DNA of 64,000 nt from CAZCDS01 sp964497585 (GCA_964497585.1 CAZCDS010000029.1:7973-71972), one strand, 5' to 3'. Positions 30,112 through 40,362 are shown, counted from the stretch's first letter. Made by a program: numbers and translations. Notes: generated from the letters alone by a model not told the origin.

Positions 30112-32772
30112 TCAATAGGTAGCTTCTCGGAGTTTCTGGCTGAAGAAACGACAGAGATTGATGCCGATTTGCGGATAGACCTTCATGATCTCGACGAATC
30201 GGTGATGCGGGAGCACATAGGACTGCGTCTCCGTTGCGGCTACGCACGTGGCATTGGGGGGCATACGGGTGAAGAGGCTCAGCTCGCCGAGGAAGGCGCC
30301 TTCGCCGATTGTCGCCTTCTTGACTTCATCAGGCGTGCCGTGTCCGGCGTAGATATCGACCTTTCCTGAGACGACCAGATAGATGGCCGAATTCTCTTCG
30401 CCTTCCTTGATCATGATGTCGCCCGGTTGGAACGTCTCCACATTGAGTACCGACGCCAGCGCGTGAAGCTCTCTGACTCCCATTCCTTCAAGTATCGAGA
30501 AGCTCTTCAGGTTGTTGACTATCTCTAGGATTTCCGGCATTTCCGCCACCTCATTGTTGGTTCGCGCGAGCGCGTATTCCGCCAACTGTCGCACGTACGG
30601 GCTCTCATCGGTCAATCGAGATTCAATGACCGGTACGAATCCCGGTTTTGGATCTTCCTCTGCGATAACGTAGAGTGCGAGCAATCTCGTGAGGGGATCC
30701 CGGGCTTCGGCCAGGAGCGTGAGCAGCCGTTCAAGATTATCACTCCGGATGATCGGCAGCAGTTCCCGTCCCCTTTCGATCTTCTCATCAACGGGGATAT
30801 CCTCGATGAGCGGAATCAGATAGGGAGTGATATCCCTATTGATCGAGTTCTCCACCATTTCCACGGCAATGGAGGCCGATTCAGACTGGAGCGCCTCGTA
30901 CATGAGGCGCATGTCCGCATGGTGAACCCAGAGCGCATAGAATATGAGCCTGAGGATTTCTTCGTTGATCTCCTCGAGACATTCCTTGAGCATGGCGACA
31001 CTCTCGCTGCCGTTCATTCCGCGGAGCTGCCTGATTGCGATGAGGTTTCCGTACGCCTGCGACAACTCCTTGCCGAGGAAGGGTATCAGTTCGAAGTCCT
31101 TGACCCCGGATAAGCGAATCACCTCAAGAATACCCTGTTTGAGTCGGGGGTTCGATTCGACGAGCGTCACCTCGAGAAAGGGCAAGATCCTCTCCCGGTA
31201 GGTCATGAGGGCTTCGATAGCTGCGTTTCGCACATTGTCGCTCGTTTCCTCGAGGAGTCTGAGCAGCTTTCGCACCGCGCGGATATCCTGGTTGTGAGAG
31301 AAGGAAGCCGCTGCTTCCGCGCGCACGTCGGGATCCGGATCGTCGAGCAGTTTCAGGGCAACGTCCGGTTCGATGGCACGGACCTCCTCGAGCAGTTTTG
31401 CGATTTCCGTGCCACGGTCTTCGACGGAAACAGGGCCCAATTCCATGGCTGCCGCGCCGCTGTCGAAGGTACGGACCGATTCGATCTGGTCGAAATCTAT
31501 CTGTTGCTCGACGATCACCTGCTTGAGGATGCGCTTGTAATGTCTCCGGAACAGGAGCGTTTCCAGGACCCAGTAGACGGCGAATCCCACCGCGAGAAAG
31601 GAGAACATCCTGGCGTCAAGCACCGGCTTGAGCACAATCATCATCAGGGAGCCGGCGAGCATGCCGATCTTGAGCACGGTCCCTCGAATGAACGAGCGGC
31701 TCCACGCGATCAGATCCGGTGGAACAATGCTGTACAGGATTTTGTTCACCGGCCCTGCGATGGCTCGTTGTATGAGGATGGCCGTGAACTGCCCGTACAT
31801 TGCAACGTAAATATTGAAGAACGCTCCCAGTGACGTGAAAATGACCGTGAAATTGATCGGATGTGCCAGCGAGGCGTTCGTCAATCCCATCCTCTGGTAG
31901 AGCCGGCCCATGAAGAAAAGGAGTACGAAGGTCGTCAGCGTCGTCATCCCACGGAATATGCTCAAGAATGATATGAGAGTCTGCTCGGACGCGAAGGTGT
32001 TGTTGGCGATGACGCTGAACTGATAGAAAAATATGGGCAGAAGTATGTTCGGGATCAGGCCCGTGATGATGAGGTACCGGACGATGGGGTACTTGGCGAT
32101 GAGCCCGGGGACCTCGGTCAGTTTCTTCGTCCCTGAGGTGGCCGCCTTCGCCGGACCCGCTTTCGGCCGGGTCGACCCAAACAGGCCCGGTCCCGTACGG
32201 AACAGAAAGATCCCCACCCCCATGCACACAACGCCGAAGAATATGAGCGTGGGATCGTCTCCTATGACCAGCGTCAGCGGCTTGGTGACGAAGCTCCCGA
32301 TGGTCGTGCCGAGCACCTGACCCGCGGTTATCAGCGGAAAGATCCGCTTGCCCTGCCGAGCGTCGAAGAGGTCCCCCGCCATGTTCCACAGGTACACCAG
32401 CAGAATCGAATCGAGCAGAAAAAGAAGCTGGTACAGGATCGGGTACGCGATGCTGATGTCCGCCTTGACCATGAAGAAGAGGACGACGGTGGAAACCGCA
32501 TAGATCGCGAGAATCCCGGACAACAACGAGTGGTCCATGAAGCGCCTGGCCAACCTGTCCACGAGCCCAAAGACCACGAACGTGAGCAACGCGTTGATGA
32601 CCAGCATCCAGGGGATGTACTGAGGCCCGTACCGCTTGAGGAACGCCGCGTCCACGTAGTTGCGGAATATCGCGGTCACGAAGAAGATGACGAAGAAGAT
32701 CGCGGCAATCCACAGGAATCGAGACGACTCGTGAACGTAGATCTTCAGGTACTTTTCGAGGAATTGCTTCAT
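30112..32772 (-). CDS. MFS-like transporter fused to HEAT repeats and a cyclic-nucleotide-binding domain
   Basis: 886 residues. About 1-430: twelve predicted transmembrane helices with the look of the nucleotide (ATP/ADP) translocase branch of MFS carriers. About 440-720: HEAT-type helical repeats (LLDDPDPDVRAEAAASFSHN, SDNVRNAAIEALMTYRERI). About 745-886: a Crp-like beta-roll (FQPGDIMIKEGEENSAIYLVVSGKVDIY, GEGAFLGELSLFTRMPPNATCVA). The combination suggests transport gated by a cyclic nucleotide, with the helical repeats as a relay. Substrate is unknown. It is monocistronic. Confidence 0.85.
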   Translation of the reverse strand: MKQFLEKYLKIYVHESSRFLWIAAIFFVIFFVTAIFRNYVDAAFLKRYGPQYIPWMLVINALLTFVVFGLVDRLARRFMDHSLLSGILAIYAVSTVVLFFMVKADISIAYPILYQLLFLLDSILLVYLWNMAGDLFDARQGKRIFPLITAGQVLGTTIGSFVTKPLTLVIGDDPTLIFFGVVCMGVGIFLFRTGPGLFGSTRPKAGPAKAATSGTKKLTEVPGLIAKYPIVRYLIITGLIPNILLPIFFYQFSVIANNTFASEQTLISFLSIFRGMTTLTTFVLLFFMGRLYQRMGLTNASLAHPINFTVIFTSLGAFFNIYVAMYGQFTAILIQRAIAGPVNKILYSIVPPDLIAWSRSFIRGTVLKIGMLAGSLMMIVLKPVLDARMFSFLAVGFAVYWVLETLLFRRHYKRILKQVIVEQQIDFDQIESVRTFDSGAAAMELGPVSVEDRGTEIAKLLEEVRAIEPDVALKLLDDPDPDVRAEAAASFSHNQDIRAVRKLLRLLEETSDNVRNAAIEALMTYRERILPFLEVTLVESNPRLKQGILEVIRLSGVKDFELIPFLGKELSQAYGNLIAIRQLRGMNGSESVAMLKECLEEINEEILRLIFYALWVHHADMRLMYEALQSESASIAVEMVENSINRDITPYLIPLIEDIPVDEKIERGRELLPIIRSDNLERLLTLLAEARDPLTRLLALYVIAEEDPKPGFVPVIESRLTDESPYVRQLAEYALARTNNEVAEMPEILEIVNNLKSFSILEGMGVRELHALASVLNVETFQPGDIMIKEGEENSAIYLVVSGKVDIYAGHGTPDEVKKATIGEGAFLGELSLFTRMPPNATCVAATETQSYVLPHHRFVEIMKVYPQIGINLCRFFSQKLREATY

Positions 32773-33273
32773 TCCCGCACCGGTGCTTCTTCAAGATATG
32801 GGGGAGATCGGAAAGACCGGGTTCGAATTATAGGGGATCAGCACGGTACCTGCAACGCGTAATTTTCCCTTGAGCCCCCCTGAAAGCTTCCGAGCGGGAT
32901 CGTAGGAGAGGGATTTCGGGGCACATTTACGCGGAAAGCCCGGCCGCCTCACTATGAAATCCTCCCTTTGCTCCTTTCGCCGGGGGGAACCAGACGTGCC
33001 CCTTGAAAAACTGATTCTTGCCCGTGCATGTGACACGCGGCAGCGCTGATTGCCGGCGAACAGGAGCATCGGCAAGATGCCGGTCCTACCATTGCTCACC
33101 GACCTCAGAATTTTGACCGGAACCCGGCCGAAAAAGCCCTCGGTGTCAAGAGCGTCCAAAATTCAGTCCGGAGGAAGAGGGACCAAACAAAATCCCCGCT
33201 TTCTCATTTCGGGGAGAGGCCCTTCATTCTGCGTCGCGACTTTCAATACATAGAAGAGGCGATCACACACATC
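32773..33273. other. 500-bp intergenic region
   Basis: No gene supported. A degenerate palindrome near 33062-33087 (CGGC-aagat-GCCG core) may be a REP relic. Confidence 0.4.
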
Positions 33274-33837
33274 TCACTGTACGCTGCGCACGAGCTTTCT
33301 CCTGATCTTCTCCGCCTTTTCGGAATCCGCGTCGAGCGTTAGGACTCTGCCGTCCGTTCCGCGGATGATCACCGCCCTGCCCCACACATTCAGGGCGTAG
33401 GCGCGGAAGGAATCGCGGGCCCTCTCTTTGTCCCACTCGGGCTCCACCCGGAGGATCACATCCTTCTTGACGGAGAGGCCGTATTCATCCTGATAGGGTC
33501 CCCGGACCGGTCCGACGGAATAGTATCGCCCGTGGGAGTCGAAGAACCTCTTCTGGGAACGAACTGCGCTCTCGACGGCTTCTCTGGCTGCCGAGTCTCT
33601 CTCCGCGATCTTTGCGGAGAAGAAATAATCAACTCCCAGGTGAAAGAGCGCATACGCGAGAATCAGATTGATCGCAAAGGTGGTGAGTGTCGCGCTCAGC
33701 GTCTTCTTGCTTTTCCCTCCCACTTTCCGGCTTATAAGATAGAACCATCCCGCATAGATCGAAGGTGCAAAGACGATAATGGCCAGGCATGCAAAACAGA
33801 CGATTGTGATCGACCAGCGTACTATTGACGGGATCAT
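33274..33837 (-). CDS. Membrane protein with a pilin-like extracytoplasmic domain
   Basis: 187 residues. Two N-terminal transmembrane helices (about 8-32 and 48-68) with a basic loop between them (RKVGGKSKKTLS), then a soluble part RDSAAREAVESAVRSQKRFFDSHGRYYSVGPV that resembles the head of type IV pilin-like proteins (alpha spine followed by YYS-VGP strand). No prepilin peptidase site is seen. I do not recognise a named family. Confidence 0.6.
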   Translation of the reverse strand: MIPSIVRWSITIVCFACLAIIVFAPSIYAGWFYLISRKVGGKSKKTLSATLTTFAINLILAYALFHLGVDYFFSAKIAERDSAAREAVESAVRSQKRFFDSHGRYYSVGPVRGPYQDEYGLSVKKDVILRVEPEWDKERARDSFRAYALNVWGRAVIIRGTDGRVLTLDADSEKAEKIRRKLVRSVQ

Positions 33838-33930
33838 TTTCGGACCTATTCTCGATGTGACACGGGCCGGGCAGGTGGTTCACCCCACGGTTCACCAGTT
33901 CCGTCGAAGCACTGAACCGTCGGGAATTTC

Positions 33931-34728
33931 TTACCTGGGATCCTCCAATTGGAACGTTTCATCCCGGCCGCACAATTGTTTTCTCTTCTCTGTTAGGGCC
34001 TTGCGCGCGGCCTCCAGGAGCGTCGAACTCAGGTTCGGGCTGTCGCAGATCTCTTCCAGCTCTTGCAGCCTCATATACGGCAACAGTCTCAGCGCCATGG
34101 TCAGCGGCGCGTAGGGGTTGAGGATGATTGCTTTCTTCACAGCGTATCGGGTAACCCAGCGAGGGTGATTGTAGACCTCCTCCAATACGAGGGCCGACAG
34201 GGGACGTGTGGAAGCTATCCGGACGACGTCGATCTCTTTGAGTCGGGGGTTATTGAGCAGACTCCCGATGACTCTGTGGTCCTGGTCCTTCGCGATCCGC
34301 TCAATGAGTTTAAAATCGGGTTTCCGAGCTAATTCCTTCCGCGCCCCGAGTGGTACTTCTCTCAAGCTTGGGTCCAGAAAGGGCTGAAAGGGGGTCTTAT
34401 CCGACAACTCGGACGGCATGTCCATCAGGAGCGCGACGATCGCGAACTCGGCTGCGTCCTGGGCTTTTCCCACCAATTCAGACATGCGCACGTCCCCAAA
34501 GACCTGTGCGAGCACTCCTGAGCACAGCAGGCCATTGTACAGGCTCCGGTAGATGTGATTCCCACTGGTCGCCCTCTCCTGAATGACCTTGATCGCCTCA
34601 AGGACCGCGTCGTCTCCCAGGAGCTTCAGCCGGTCAGCCAGCGCGTGGCTTCGCTGGAGCACGTCCCGGATATTCGACAACCTGGCGATAAGGTCCTGTG
34701 CTGAGAATTCCTCTTCTGCTGAAGGCAT
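33931..34728 (-). CDS. Helical-repeat protein of unknown function
   Basis: 265 residues, all alpha by composition, with no signal peptide. The C-terminal half has HEAT/leucine-rich-variant-like units (VIGSLLNNPRLKEIDVVRIASTRPLSALVLEEVYNHPRW, YAVKKAIILNPYAPLTMALRLLPYM). It probably acts as a protein-binding scaffold. It lies 93 bp upstream of the preceding gene on the same strand and may be cotranscribed with it. Confidence 0.65.
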   Translation of the reverse strand: MPSAEEEFSAQDLIARLSNIRDVLQRSHALADRLKLLGDDAVLEAIKVIQERATSGNHIYRSLYNGLLCSGVLAQVFGDVRMSELVGKAQDAAEFAIVALLMDMPSELSDKTPFQPFLDPSLREVPLGARKELARKPDFKLIERIAKDQDHRVIGSLLNNPRLKEIDVVRIASTRPLSALVLEEVYNHPRWVTRYAVKKAIILNPYAPLTMALRLLPYMRLQELEEICDSPNLSSTLLEAARKALTEKRKQLCGRDETFQLEDPR

Positions 34729-35016
34729 GGGATCCGACTGCTCGAAGGGTCGTGATAGTTCTAACGATTCCTGGCGGCTAGGGCCGCTCCGGACAAAGGA
34801 CCGGCTGCCCGGTCTCCGTCACGGGCGCTGCGGCGATGATCCCGGCCAGGAACCGCTGGAGCCATTATAGCAGACTTGTCGGAGCTCCGGGCAACCGTTC
34901 GCAAGGGAAGCCTGGTACGAGGACTCATCACCACACTCTCCACAAGGAAGCCTGGCGCTTAAAAAAGGGATTCGGATATGATAGTACATGGATCAGTCTT
35001 TCGGAACGGTGAACTC

Positions 35017-35580
35017 ATGAATATAGCTTTTGATGTGGACGGTGTTGTCCTCAACTCTATTGACTACATATTGGAGCACATCAACCGTGCCTTGGGAATG
35101 AATCTCACCCAGTCCCATCTATTTTCGTGGCAGCTCGAAGGCCTGGGAGTAGATTTCACCACCATGTGGGACGCGGTCTACTACATGTATTCACAGCCCT
35201 ATATTGAGCCTTACCAGGGAGCAGTAGACGTGCTGACCCGCATTCACCACGCGACGGGGGACCCCCTCCTCTTTATCACCGGCCGCCGGGAACCGGATAC
35301 CGCGCTGCGCCAGCTTCGTGCGTTGAAATGGAACTCGACTCCACCGGAGATGATCGTGACAGGTGGAGACCGGGACAAGCGCATCTATCTCGCTGAGAAG
35401 GACGTCCATTTTATTGTTGAGGACGACGTGGAGTACGTGGAGCAATATGTCGAAGCGGGTATCGGGTTCGGCATGATGCGACGCCCGTGGAATAAAGAGA
35501 CGAAGGCGCCTGTGACACGGATTTTCAATGGCTGGAATGACCTGGAGAACTGGTTCTTCAGCCAGGAGGAGAGTCGCTAG
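35017..35580 (+). CDS. HAD-superfamily hydrolase (5'-nucleotidase-like)
   Basis: 187 residues from ATG 35017 (ORF open from 34978). HAD motif I is DVDGVV (Asp6, Asp8), a helical cap region follows (about 15-70), motif II is FITGR, and motif IV appears as FIVEDD. The size and short cap fit small phosphatases acting on nucleotides or phosphorylated cofactors. Its true substrate is not visible. It has no operon partner within 300 bp. Confidence 0.8.
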   Translation: MNIAFDVDGVVLNSIDYILEHINRALGMNLTQSHLFSWQLEGLGVDFTTMWDAVYYMYSQPYIEPYQGAVDVLTRIHHATGDPLLFITGRREPDTALRQLRALKWNSTPPEMIVTGGDRDKRIYLAEKDVHFIVEDDVEYVEQYVEAGIGFGMMRRPWNKETKAPVTRIFNGWNDLENWFFSQEESR

Positions 35581-35901
35581 AGTTGGGCCGCCGGGGCTGA
35601 TTTCCACCTCCTCTCCTCCAGATAGGGCGGGCTTGCCTCGTGGGACGCCACACTCGATTCCCGGGCGCCTCTGCCGGCTCGGCCGGTGGTGCCTCTTCTG
35701 TCGATTCTTTTCCTGTGCCGCGGTATGACTCGGTACAAGGAGGTCGCCCTGAGATCATTCTAGTGGCCGCGAGGCCATGATCGTGTTATGAATGGGAAGT
35801 GCACGCTGCGATATGTCGGGCCGCGTTTCGGAATGAGAGCCGAATGTGCGGTTCGCTCTACCATGCGCTATTGACCCGTCTCATTGTCACGGAGGGAAAT
35901 C

Positions 35902-36648
35902 ATGGGATTTTTTGGAAAACTATGGGCCGTGGTCCGGGGATTCTTCATCAGAGCCGGCGATGATGTGGTCTCCGGCGGCCCCGAGGCCATCCGCGCCACG
36001 TACGCGTCTGCCATCGACGATGCCAAGAGGCGGTACAAGGACATGCAGCAGGCGGTGGCCCGCCTGGTACGGGAGAGGGCGAGGACGGAGGAGACCCTCA
36101 AAGAACTCGACACGGAGGAAAAGGACCTCCAGAAGAAGCTCGAAGGAGCCCTTGCCATGGCGGAGGCGGAACCGGACAATTCCGCACACCGCGAGGCCGG
36201 ATCCCGATACCTGACGCGAATGCAGGAGATCGACCAGAAGCAGGCGGCGCTCACCGAGGATCTGGATGTCCAGCGGGATAAGGTGGAATCTTACAAGATC
36301 AAGCTCCGCGCGTTTAGCGACGAGATCGACAAGCTCAAGCGTGAGCAGGGCGAGATGGTTGCCGAGTTCGTCTCCAGTCGCCAGGTTATCCAACTGGAGG
36401 ACCGTCTCAAGGGTCTCGGAGAAAGCGCGGTCGATGAATCGATCATCGCTATCAGGGAGAAGGTCGCCAACTTGAAGGCCGAAGCGAAAATCGCCACGGA
36501 AATGAGTTCCTCGACCGTCGGTGCTCAGGACGAGCAGTACGAACGTCTCGGAGCCGAGAAAGAGGCGGCCAACAGATTCGACGAGCTGCTTAAGGCGAGG
36601 CAGGCGGCAAAGGCCGGCGTCTCGGAAAAAGAACGGGATCTCGGGTGA
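35902..36648 (+). CDS. pspA: PspA/IM30 (Vipp1) family membrane-remodelling protein
   Basis: 248 residues from ATG 35902 (GGAGGG upstream; an in-frame ATG at 35884 lacks a site). The amphipathic N-terminal helix (MGFFGKLWAVVRGFF) is the membrane anchor of PspA/Vipp1 proteins, followed by a long coiled coil (about 35-230). These are bacterial ESCRT-III relatives that stabilise the inner membrane when stressed. Its AAA+ neighbour starts 50 bp downstream on the same strand. Confidence 0.85.
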   Translation: MGFFGKLWAVVRGFFIRAGDDVVSGGPEAIRATYASAIDDAKRRYKDMQQAVARLVRERARTEETLKELDTEEKDLQKKLEGALAMAEAEPDNSAHREAGSRYLTRMQEIDQKQAALTEDLDVQRDKVESYKIKLRAFSDEIDKLKREQGEMVAEFVSSRQVIQLEDRLKGLGESAVDESIIAIREKVANLKAEAKIATEMSSSTVGAQDEQYERLGAEKEAANRFDELLKARQAAKAGVSEKERDLG

Positions 36649-36697
36649 AACAGTTCCCCGTGAAGTGCCGGCGGGCCAGCAGTGACGGGGTCTGACC

Positions 36698-38458
36698 ATG
36701 AATCGAGTCCCTGAACATGACAAGCAGTCGGACTCATCGCACAAGCCGGAGTTTGCCCGGGAAATCATCGAGAAATACGTTTCCACGCAGTCCAACGTTT
36801 TTCTGATCTACGGCAACACGCGGGACATCTATCCCGCGGAGCCGGGCCGATACCTTCCTCTGGTCGATTTCCTCGTTGAGGCCCTGATAAAACCCAACAG
36901 GCCGTCTGCTCCCAAGATAGTTGTCGTGTACGATCCCGCATCGGGAATCTCTTTCATCAATCCTGCGGATCGAGAACTCGTCGGACGCGAGATCGGACGG
37001 GAACGCCTGAGAAAAATACTCTCCGCAGCAAAGGGGGATATCGTTACCGCTTTGGCGGCCTTGAGGGAACTGGTCCGGCTCGACCTCATGGTCCCCGCGG
37101 AAGACGCCGACCGGGAAACCATCCGCAAGGACTTCGCGGTGGTGATCCGGTACGCGGAGGCGGTGGCTCCGCCGAGCAGGGGCGACGTCATGCTCGATTC
37201 CGACCGGCTCAAGGTGATAACGCTCGAAAACTGGTTTTCGGACAGCACCTTCGTCACGTCGCCCGACATAGTCTTCATGGTAAGCGAAACCCTGAACGGC
37301 GTGAACGAGCGCATCGTCGATCTCCCCTATTGCGCCGCAATCAAGATCGAGCGACCCAACGAACGCGAGCGAAAGCTCTACGTGGAGCATCTGATCGGTC
37401 AAGAGGGGATCGACACGTCGATCTCGCCACACCACATCGCCTACCGAAGCGCGGGATTGAGCCTGCTGTCCATCCGGCAGATCTTCCGGCAGGCATCGTT
37501 TGCGGGCACGAAGATCACGCCCGATCTGATCTTCGAGAAGACCAAGGAGATCATCGAAAAGGAGCTCGAGGGCCACATCGAATTTCCCACTCTGGACTAC
37601 GGATTCGAAAAGGTCATCGGCGCGACTCGGCTCCTGCAAAAGCTTGGCGAGTTGAAGGTCTGCCTTAGAGGCGACGCGCCCGAGCTGATGCCGGTCGGTA
37701 TTCTCGTCCCCGGCGCGAACGGTGTCGGCAAGACCTTCATCTACAAGGCGTTCGCAAAGGAGTGCGGCTGGGTGGCGGTCGTGCTCAAGAACATCCGCGG
37801 GCCATACGTCGGACAGACCGAAAAGAACTGGGAACGCATCAAATCGGTTCTCGAAGCCATGGGAAACGTTATGGTCATCTACGACGAAGCGGACACCGAG
37901 ATCGGAGGCCGCAGCGCTCAGACCCACGATGTGGATCGGCGTCTTTTCGGCAACATCCTCAAGATGATGTCCGACAGCCGCAACAAGGGTAAGATCGTCT
38001 GGATAATCATCACCGCGCGACCAGAGCGACTCGAACCGGACATCAAGAGATCGGGCCGCGCGGGTGAGCATCTCCCGGTATTCAATATGGAGGGACAAGA
38101 ACGAGAGCTCTTTGTCAGACATGTTCTGGATGGCGCGGGAGTTGCCCTGGATGAATTTTCGCCGGACCAGCATATGCAGTTCATTGAGTATACCAAAGAC
38201 TACTATCCCGCGGATTTCGACCAGTTGCTGACCGAACTGAGACGACGAAAGCAGCGGGACGACAGGCTGACTCCCGAGGCGGTTCTCAACGAAGTATCTG
38301 ATTTCATGCCTTCGGACACGGCACGGCAGAGAGAATACCAGGAATTGCTGGCAGTCCTGGAGTGCACCTCACGAGAACTCCTCCCCGAGCAATACGCCGG
38401 GCTCGATCGAGAGGTCGTCCAGAAGCGGGTGCAGGAGATCAGGGCTGCCATGGGATAA
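36698..38458 (+). CDS. AAA+ ATPase paired with PspA
   Basis: 586 residues. The second half holds an intact AAA+ domain: Walker A GANGVGKT (339-346), Walker B VMVIYDEAD (391-399), then a sensor/arginine-finger region SGRAGEH. The first half (about 30-260) looks like a diverged ATPase core without a Walker A (VFLIYGNTRDIY, VFMVSETLNGV). Position directly after pspA suggests a remodelling ATPase for the PspA polymer, functionally like Vps4 for ESCRT-III (inference). It overlaps nothing and is 5 bp before tsaD. Confidence 0.85.
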   Translation: MNRVPEHDKQSDSSHKPEFAREIIEKYVSTQSNVFLIYGNTRDIYPAEPGRYLPLVDFLVEALIKPNRPSAPKIVVVYDPASGISFINPADRELVGREIGRERLRKILSAAKGDIVTALAALRELVRLDLMVPAEDADRETIRKDFAVVIRYAEAVAPPSRGDVMLDSDRLKVITLENWFSDSTFVTSPDIVFMVSETLNGVNERIVDLPYCAAIKIERPNERERKLYVEHLIGQEGIDTSISPHHIAYRSAGLSLLSIRQIFRQASFAGTKITPDLIFEKTKEIIEKELEGHIEFPTLDYGFEKVIGATRLLQKLGELKVCLRGDAPELMPVGILVPGANGVGKTFIYKAFAKECGWVAVVLKNIRGPYVGQTEKNWERIKSVLEAMGNVMVIYDEADTEIGGRSAQTHDVDRRLFGNILKMMSDSRNKGKIVWIIITARPERLEPDIKRSGRAGEHLPVFNMEGQERELFVRHVLDGAGVALDEFSPDQHMQFIEYTKDYYPADFDQLLTELRRRKQRDDRLTPEAVLNEVSDFMPSDTARQREYQELLAVLECTSRELLPEQYAGLDREVVQKRVQEIRAAMG

Positions 38459-38463
38459 GCCTG

Positions 38464-39519
38464 ATGCTGGTTCTGGGGATTGAAACATCCTGCGATGAGA
38501 CAGCCGCGGCCGTGGTGCAGGACGGGCGCCGGATTCTTTCCGACGTCGTGGTCTCGCAGATCGACGTGCACCGGGAATACGGTGGGGTGGTCCCTGAACT
38601 AGCTTCGCGTCACCACATCGAGGCCATTTCACTGGTTATTGAGAAGGCTCTTAAGGACGCGCGCGTTGAAGTCGCAGCCATCGAGGGTATAGGGGTCACC
38701 CGGGGCCCCGGTTTGATCGGTTCGCTTCTTGTGGGGATCGCGGCGGCCAAGGGGATGTCGCTCGCGTTGAAGGTTCCCCTGTGTGCCGTGCATCATCTTC
38801 ACGGTCACCTCTTTGCTGCGTTTCTCGAGCGAGGTGATCTCACCTTCCCCTTTGTCGGGCTGGTCGTGTCGGGGGGTCATACGAGCCTCTTTCTCGTGAA
38901 CGGACCCCTCGACATCGAAGTGGTCGGCAAGACGAGGGACGACGCGGCGGGCGAAGCCTTCGACAAGGTGGCGAAACTCCTCGGCCTGGGCTACCCCGGC
39001 GGCGTTGCTATCGAGCGGATGGCGGAAGGGATCGATCCTGGGGATCTTCGCTTTCCTCGGGCGCTCATGGAGGGGGACCAGCTCGACTTCTCCTTCTCCG
39101 GGCTCAAGACCGCAATCCTGCGTCACGTGGAGGAGCGCTTCGGCGTCCAACGCAGGGCTGATCTGCCAGGGAGTTTTCATCCGCTCATCTCGGACGACCC
39201 CGCGGATGAACACCGGGAAGCGGTGCGCACCATCGCCGCGGCATTCCAGAATGCGGTGACTGACGTGCTCGTGACCAAGGGATTCAGGGCTGCCGAAAAG
39301 TTCGGTACCGGGACGCTAGTGGTCTGCGGAGGGGTGGCGGCCAACACCGTACTCCGCCGACGAATGGCCGAAGAGGGTCGACGAAGAGGAATCGAGACGG
39401 TCTTCCCTTCGATCGGGCTCTGCACTGATAACGCCGCCATGGTAGCGGCCAGAGCCGAGACTCTGCTCGACGCGGGGATCGTCGACGGCCTGGATTTCGG
39501 TGCGAAGAGCAGGTGGTGA
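38464..39519 (+). CDS. tsaD: tRNA N6-adenosine threonylcarbamoyltransferase
   Basis: 351 residues from ATG 38464; the frame is open further upstream but the family begins at MLVLGIETSCDETAAA. TsaD adds the threonylcarbamoyl group to A37 of ANN-decoding tRNAs together with TsaB and TsaE. Present: metal-binding HHLHGH, VSGGHTSL, GEAFDKVAKLLGLGYPGG and CGGVAAN. All expected motifs are intact and length is normal. It starts 5 bp after the AAA+ gene and is probably cotranscribed. Confidence 0.96.
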   Translation: MLVLGIETSCDETAAAVVQDGRRILSDVVVSQIDVHREYGGVVPELASRHHIEAISLVIEKALKDARVEVAAIEGIGVTRGPGLIGSLLVGIAAAKGMSLALKVPLCAVHHLHGHLFAAFLERGDLTFPFVGLVVSGGHTSLFLVNGPLDIEVVGKTRDDAAGEAFDKVAKLLGLGYPGGVAIERMAEGIDPGDLRFPRALMEGDQLDFSFSGLKTAILRHVEERFGVQRRADLPGSFHPLISDDPADEHREAVRTIAAAFQNAVTDVLVTKGFRAAEKFGTGTLVVCGGVAANTVLRRRMAEEGRRRGIETVFPSIGLCTDNAAMVAARAETLLDAGIVDGLDFGAKSRW

Positions 39520-39628
39520 AGGGGGCTCGAGAGACACGAGCCTGAACAGGTGTTAAGATTTTATCGCGGCCGTGTTTTCCGTGTGCCGGAAGCGACGGCT
39601 GCAAGCCTTGGCAAATGGGAGAAGCAGA

Positions 39629-40156
39629 ATGACGGAATTCAAGAAGCGGCTCCTCTTCGACGAGGACACCATCAGGGGACGGGTCAAGGAACTTGCCGGC
39701 GAAATCGCAGCACGACATCCTGACGGAAACATTGTTTTCATCGGGATTCTCAAAGGATCTTTTGTATTCCTCGCAGATCTGGTGCGTTGTCTGGACGTGG
39801 ATTGCCAGATCGATTTCGCCCGGATAGCGTCCTATGGGTCCGAGACCGTCTCGAGCGGCAAACTGGAAATCACGCTTGACGCGGGCATTCCGGTCAAGGA
39901 TCGGGCGGTGATCATCGTGGACGACATCGTAGACACCGGTTTGACCTTGAGCGAATACCGCAAACGCATCGAGGAAAGGGGACCCAGCTCCGTCGAGATT
40001 GCTGCGTTGATAGACAAAACGGGTCGGCGAGAGAAGCACGTAGATGTTGACTACTGCGGATTTCGCATCGAGGACGGATTCGTGGTCGGCTACGGACTGG
40101 ATTGCGACGAGTGCTTTCGGTATCTCGGCTCCGTGTGCGTCCTCGAAGAGGAATAG
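39629..40156 (+). CDS. hpt: Hypoxanthine phosphoribosyltransferase
   Basis: 175 residues from ATG 39629 with GGGAGA upstream. Converts hypoxanthine or guanine plus PRPP to the nucleotide in purine salvage. Motifs: FIGILKGSFVF near the N-terminus, RIASYGSETVSSG flap, and the PRPP loop VIIVDDIVDTGLTL. Length is normal. It follows tsaD by 109 bp on the same strand. Confidence 0.94.
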   Translation: MTEFKKRLLFDEDTIRGRVKELAGEIAARHPDGNIVFIGILKGSFVFLADLVRCLDVDCQIDFARIASYGSETVSSGKLEITLDAGIPVKDRAVIIVDDIVDTGLTLSEYRKRIEERGPSSVEIAALIDKTGRREKHVDVDYCGFRIEDGFVVGYGLDCDECFRYLGSVCVLEEE

Positions 40157-40362
40157 CCGGGGGGACGGAGTTCACCGGTCAGTGCCTGTCTGCAGCCCAA
40201 GGTGAGCGATTCGTGCTGTTGTCAGTTCGAGAGGAGCGAGGCAATCTCTCTGCTGATGGCGTCACGGCGATACGACACAGCACTTCCGAAACAGGGCGCC
40301 TCGAGGTTGGATGTTCCGCCGGCGATTTCGTCCCGGTGGACGATGACGAAAGCGCTTCGGCA

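Noticed and set aside
32790..32850. tRNA-like T-loop (GGTTCGAAT)
   Set aside because: No acceptor or anticodon stem can be built around it.
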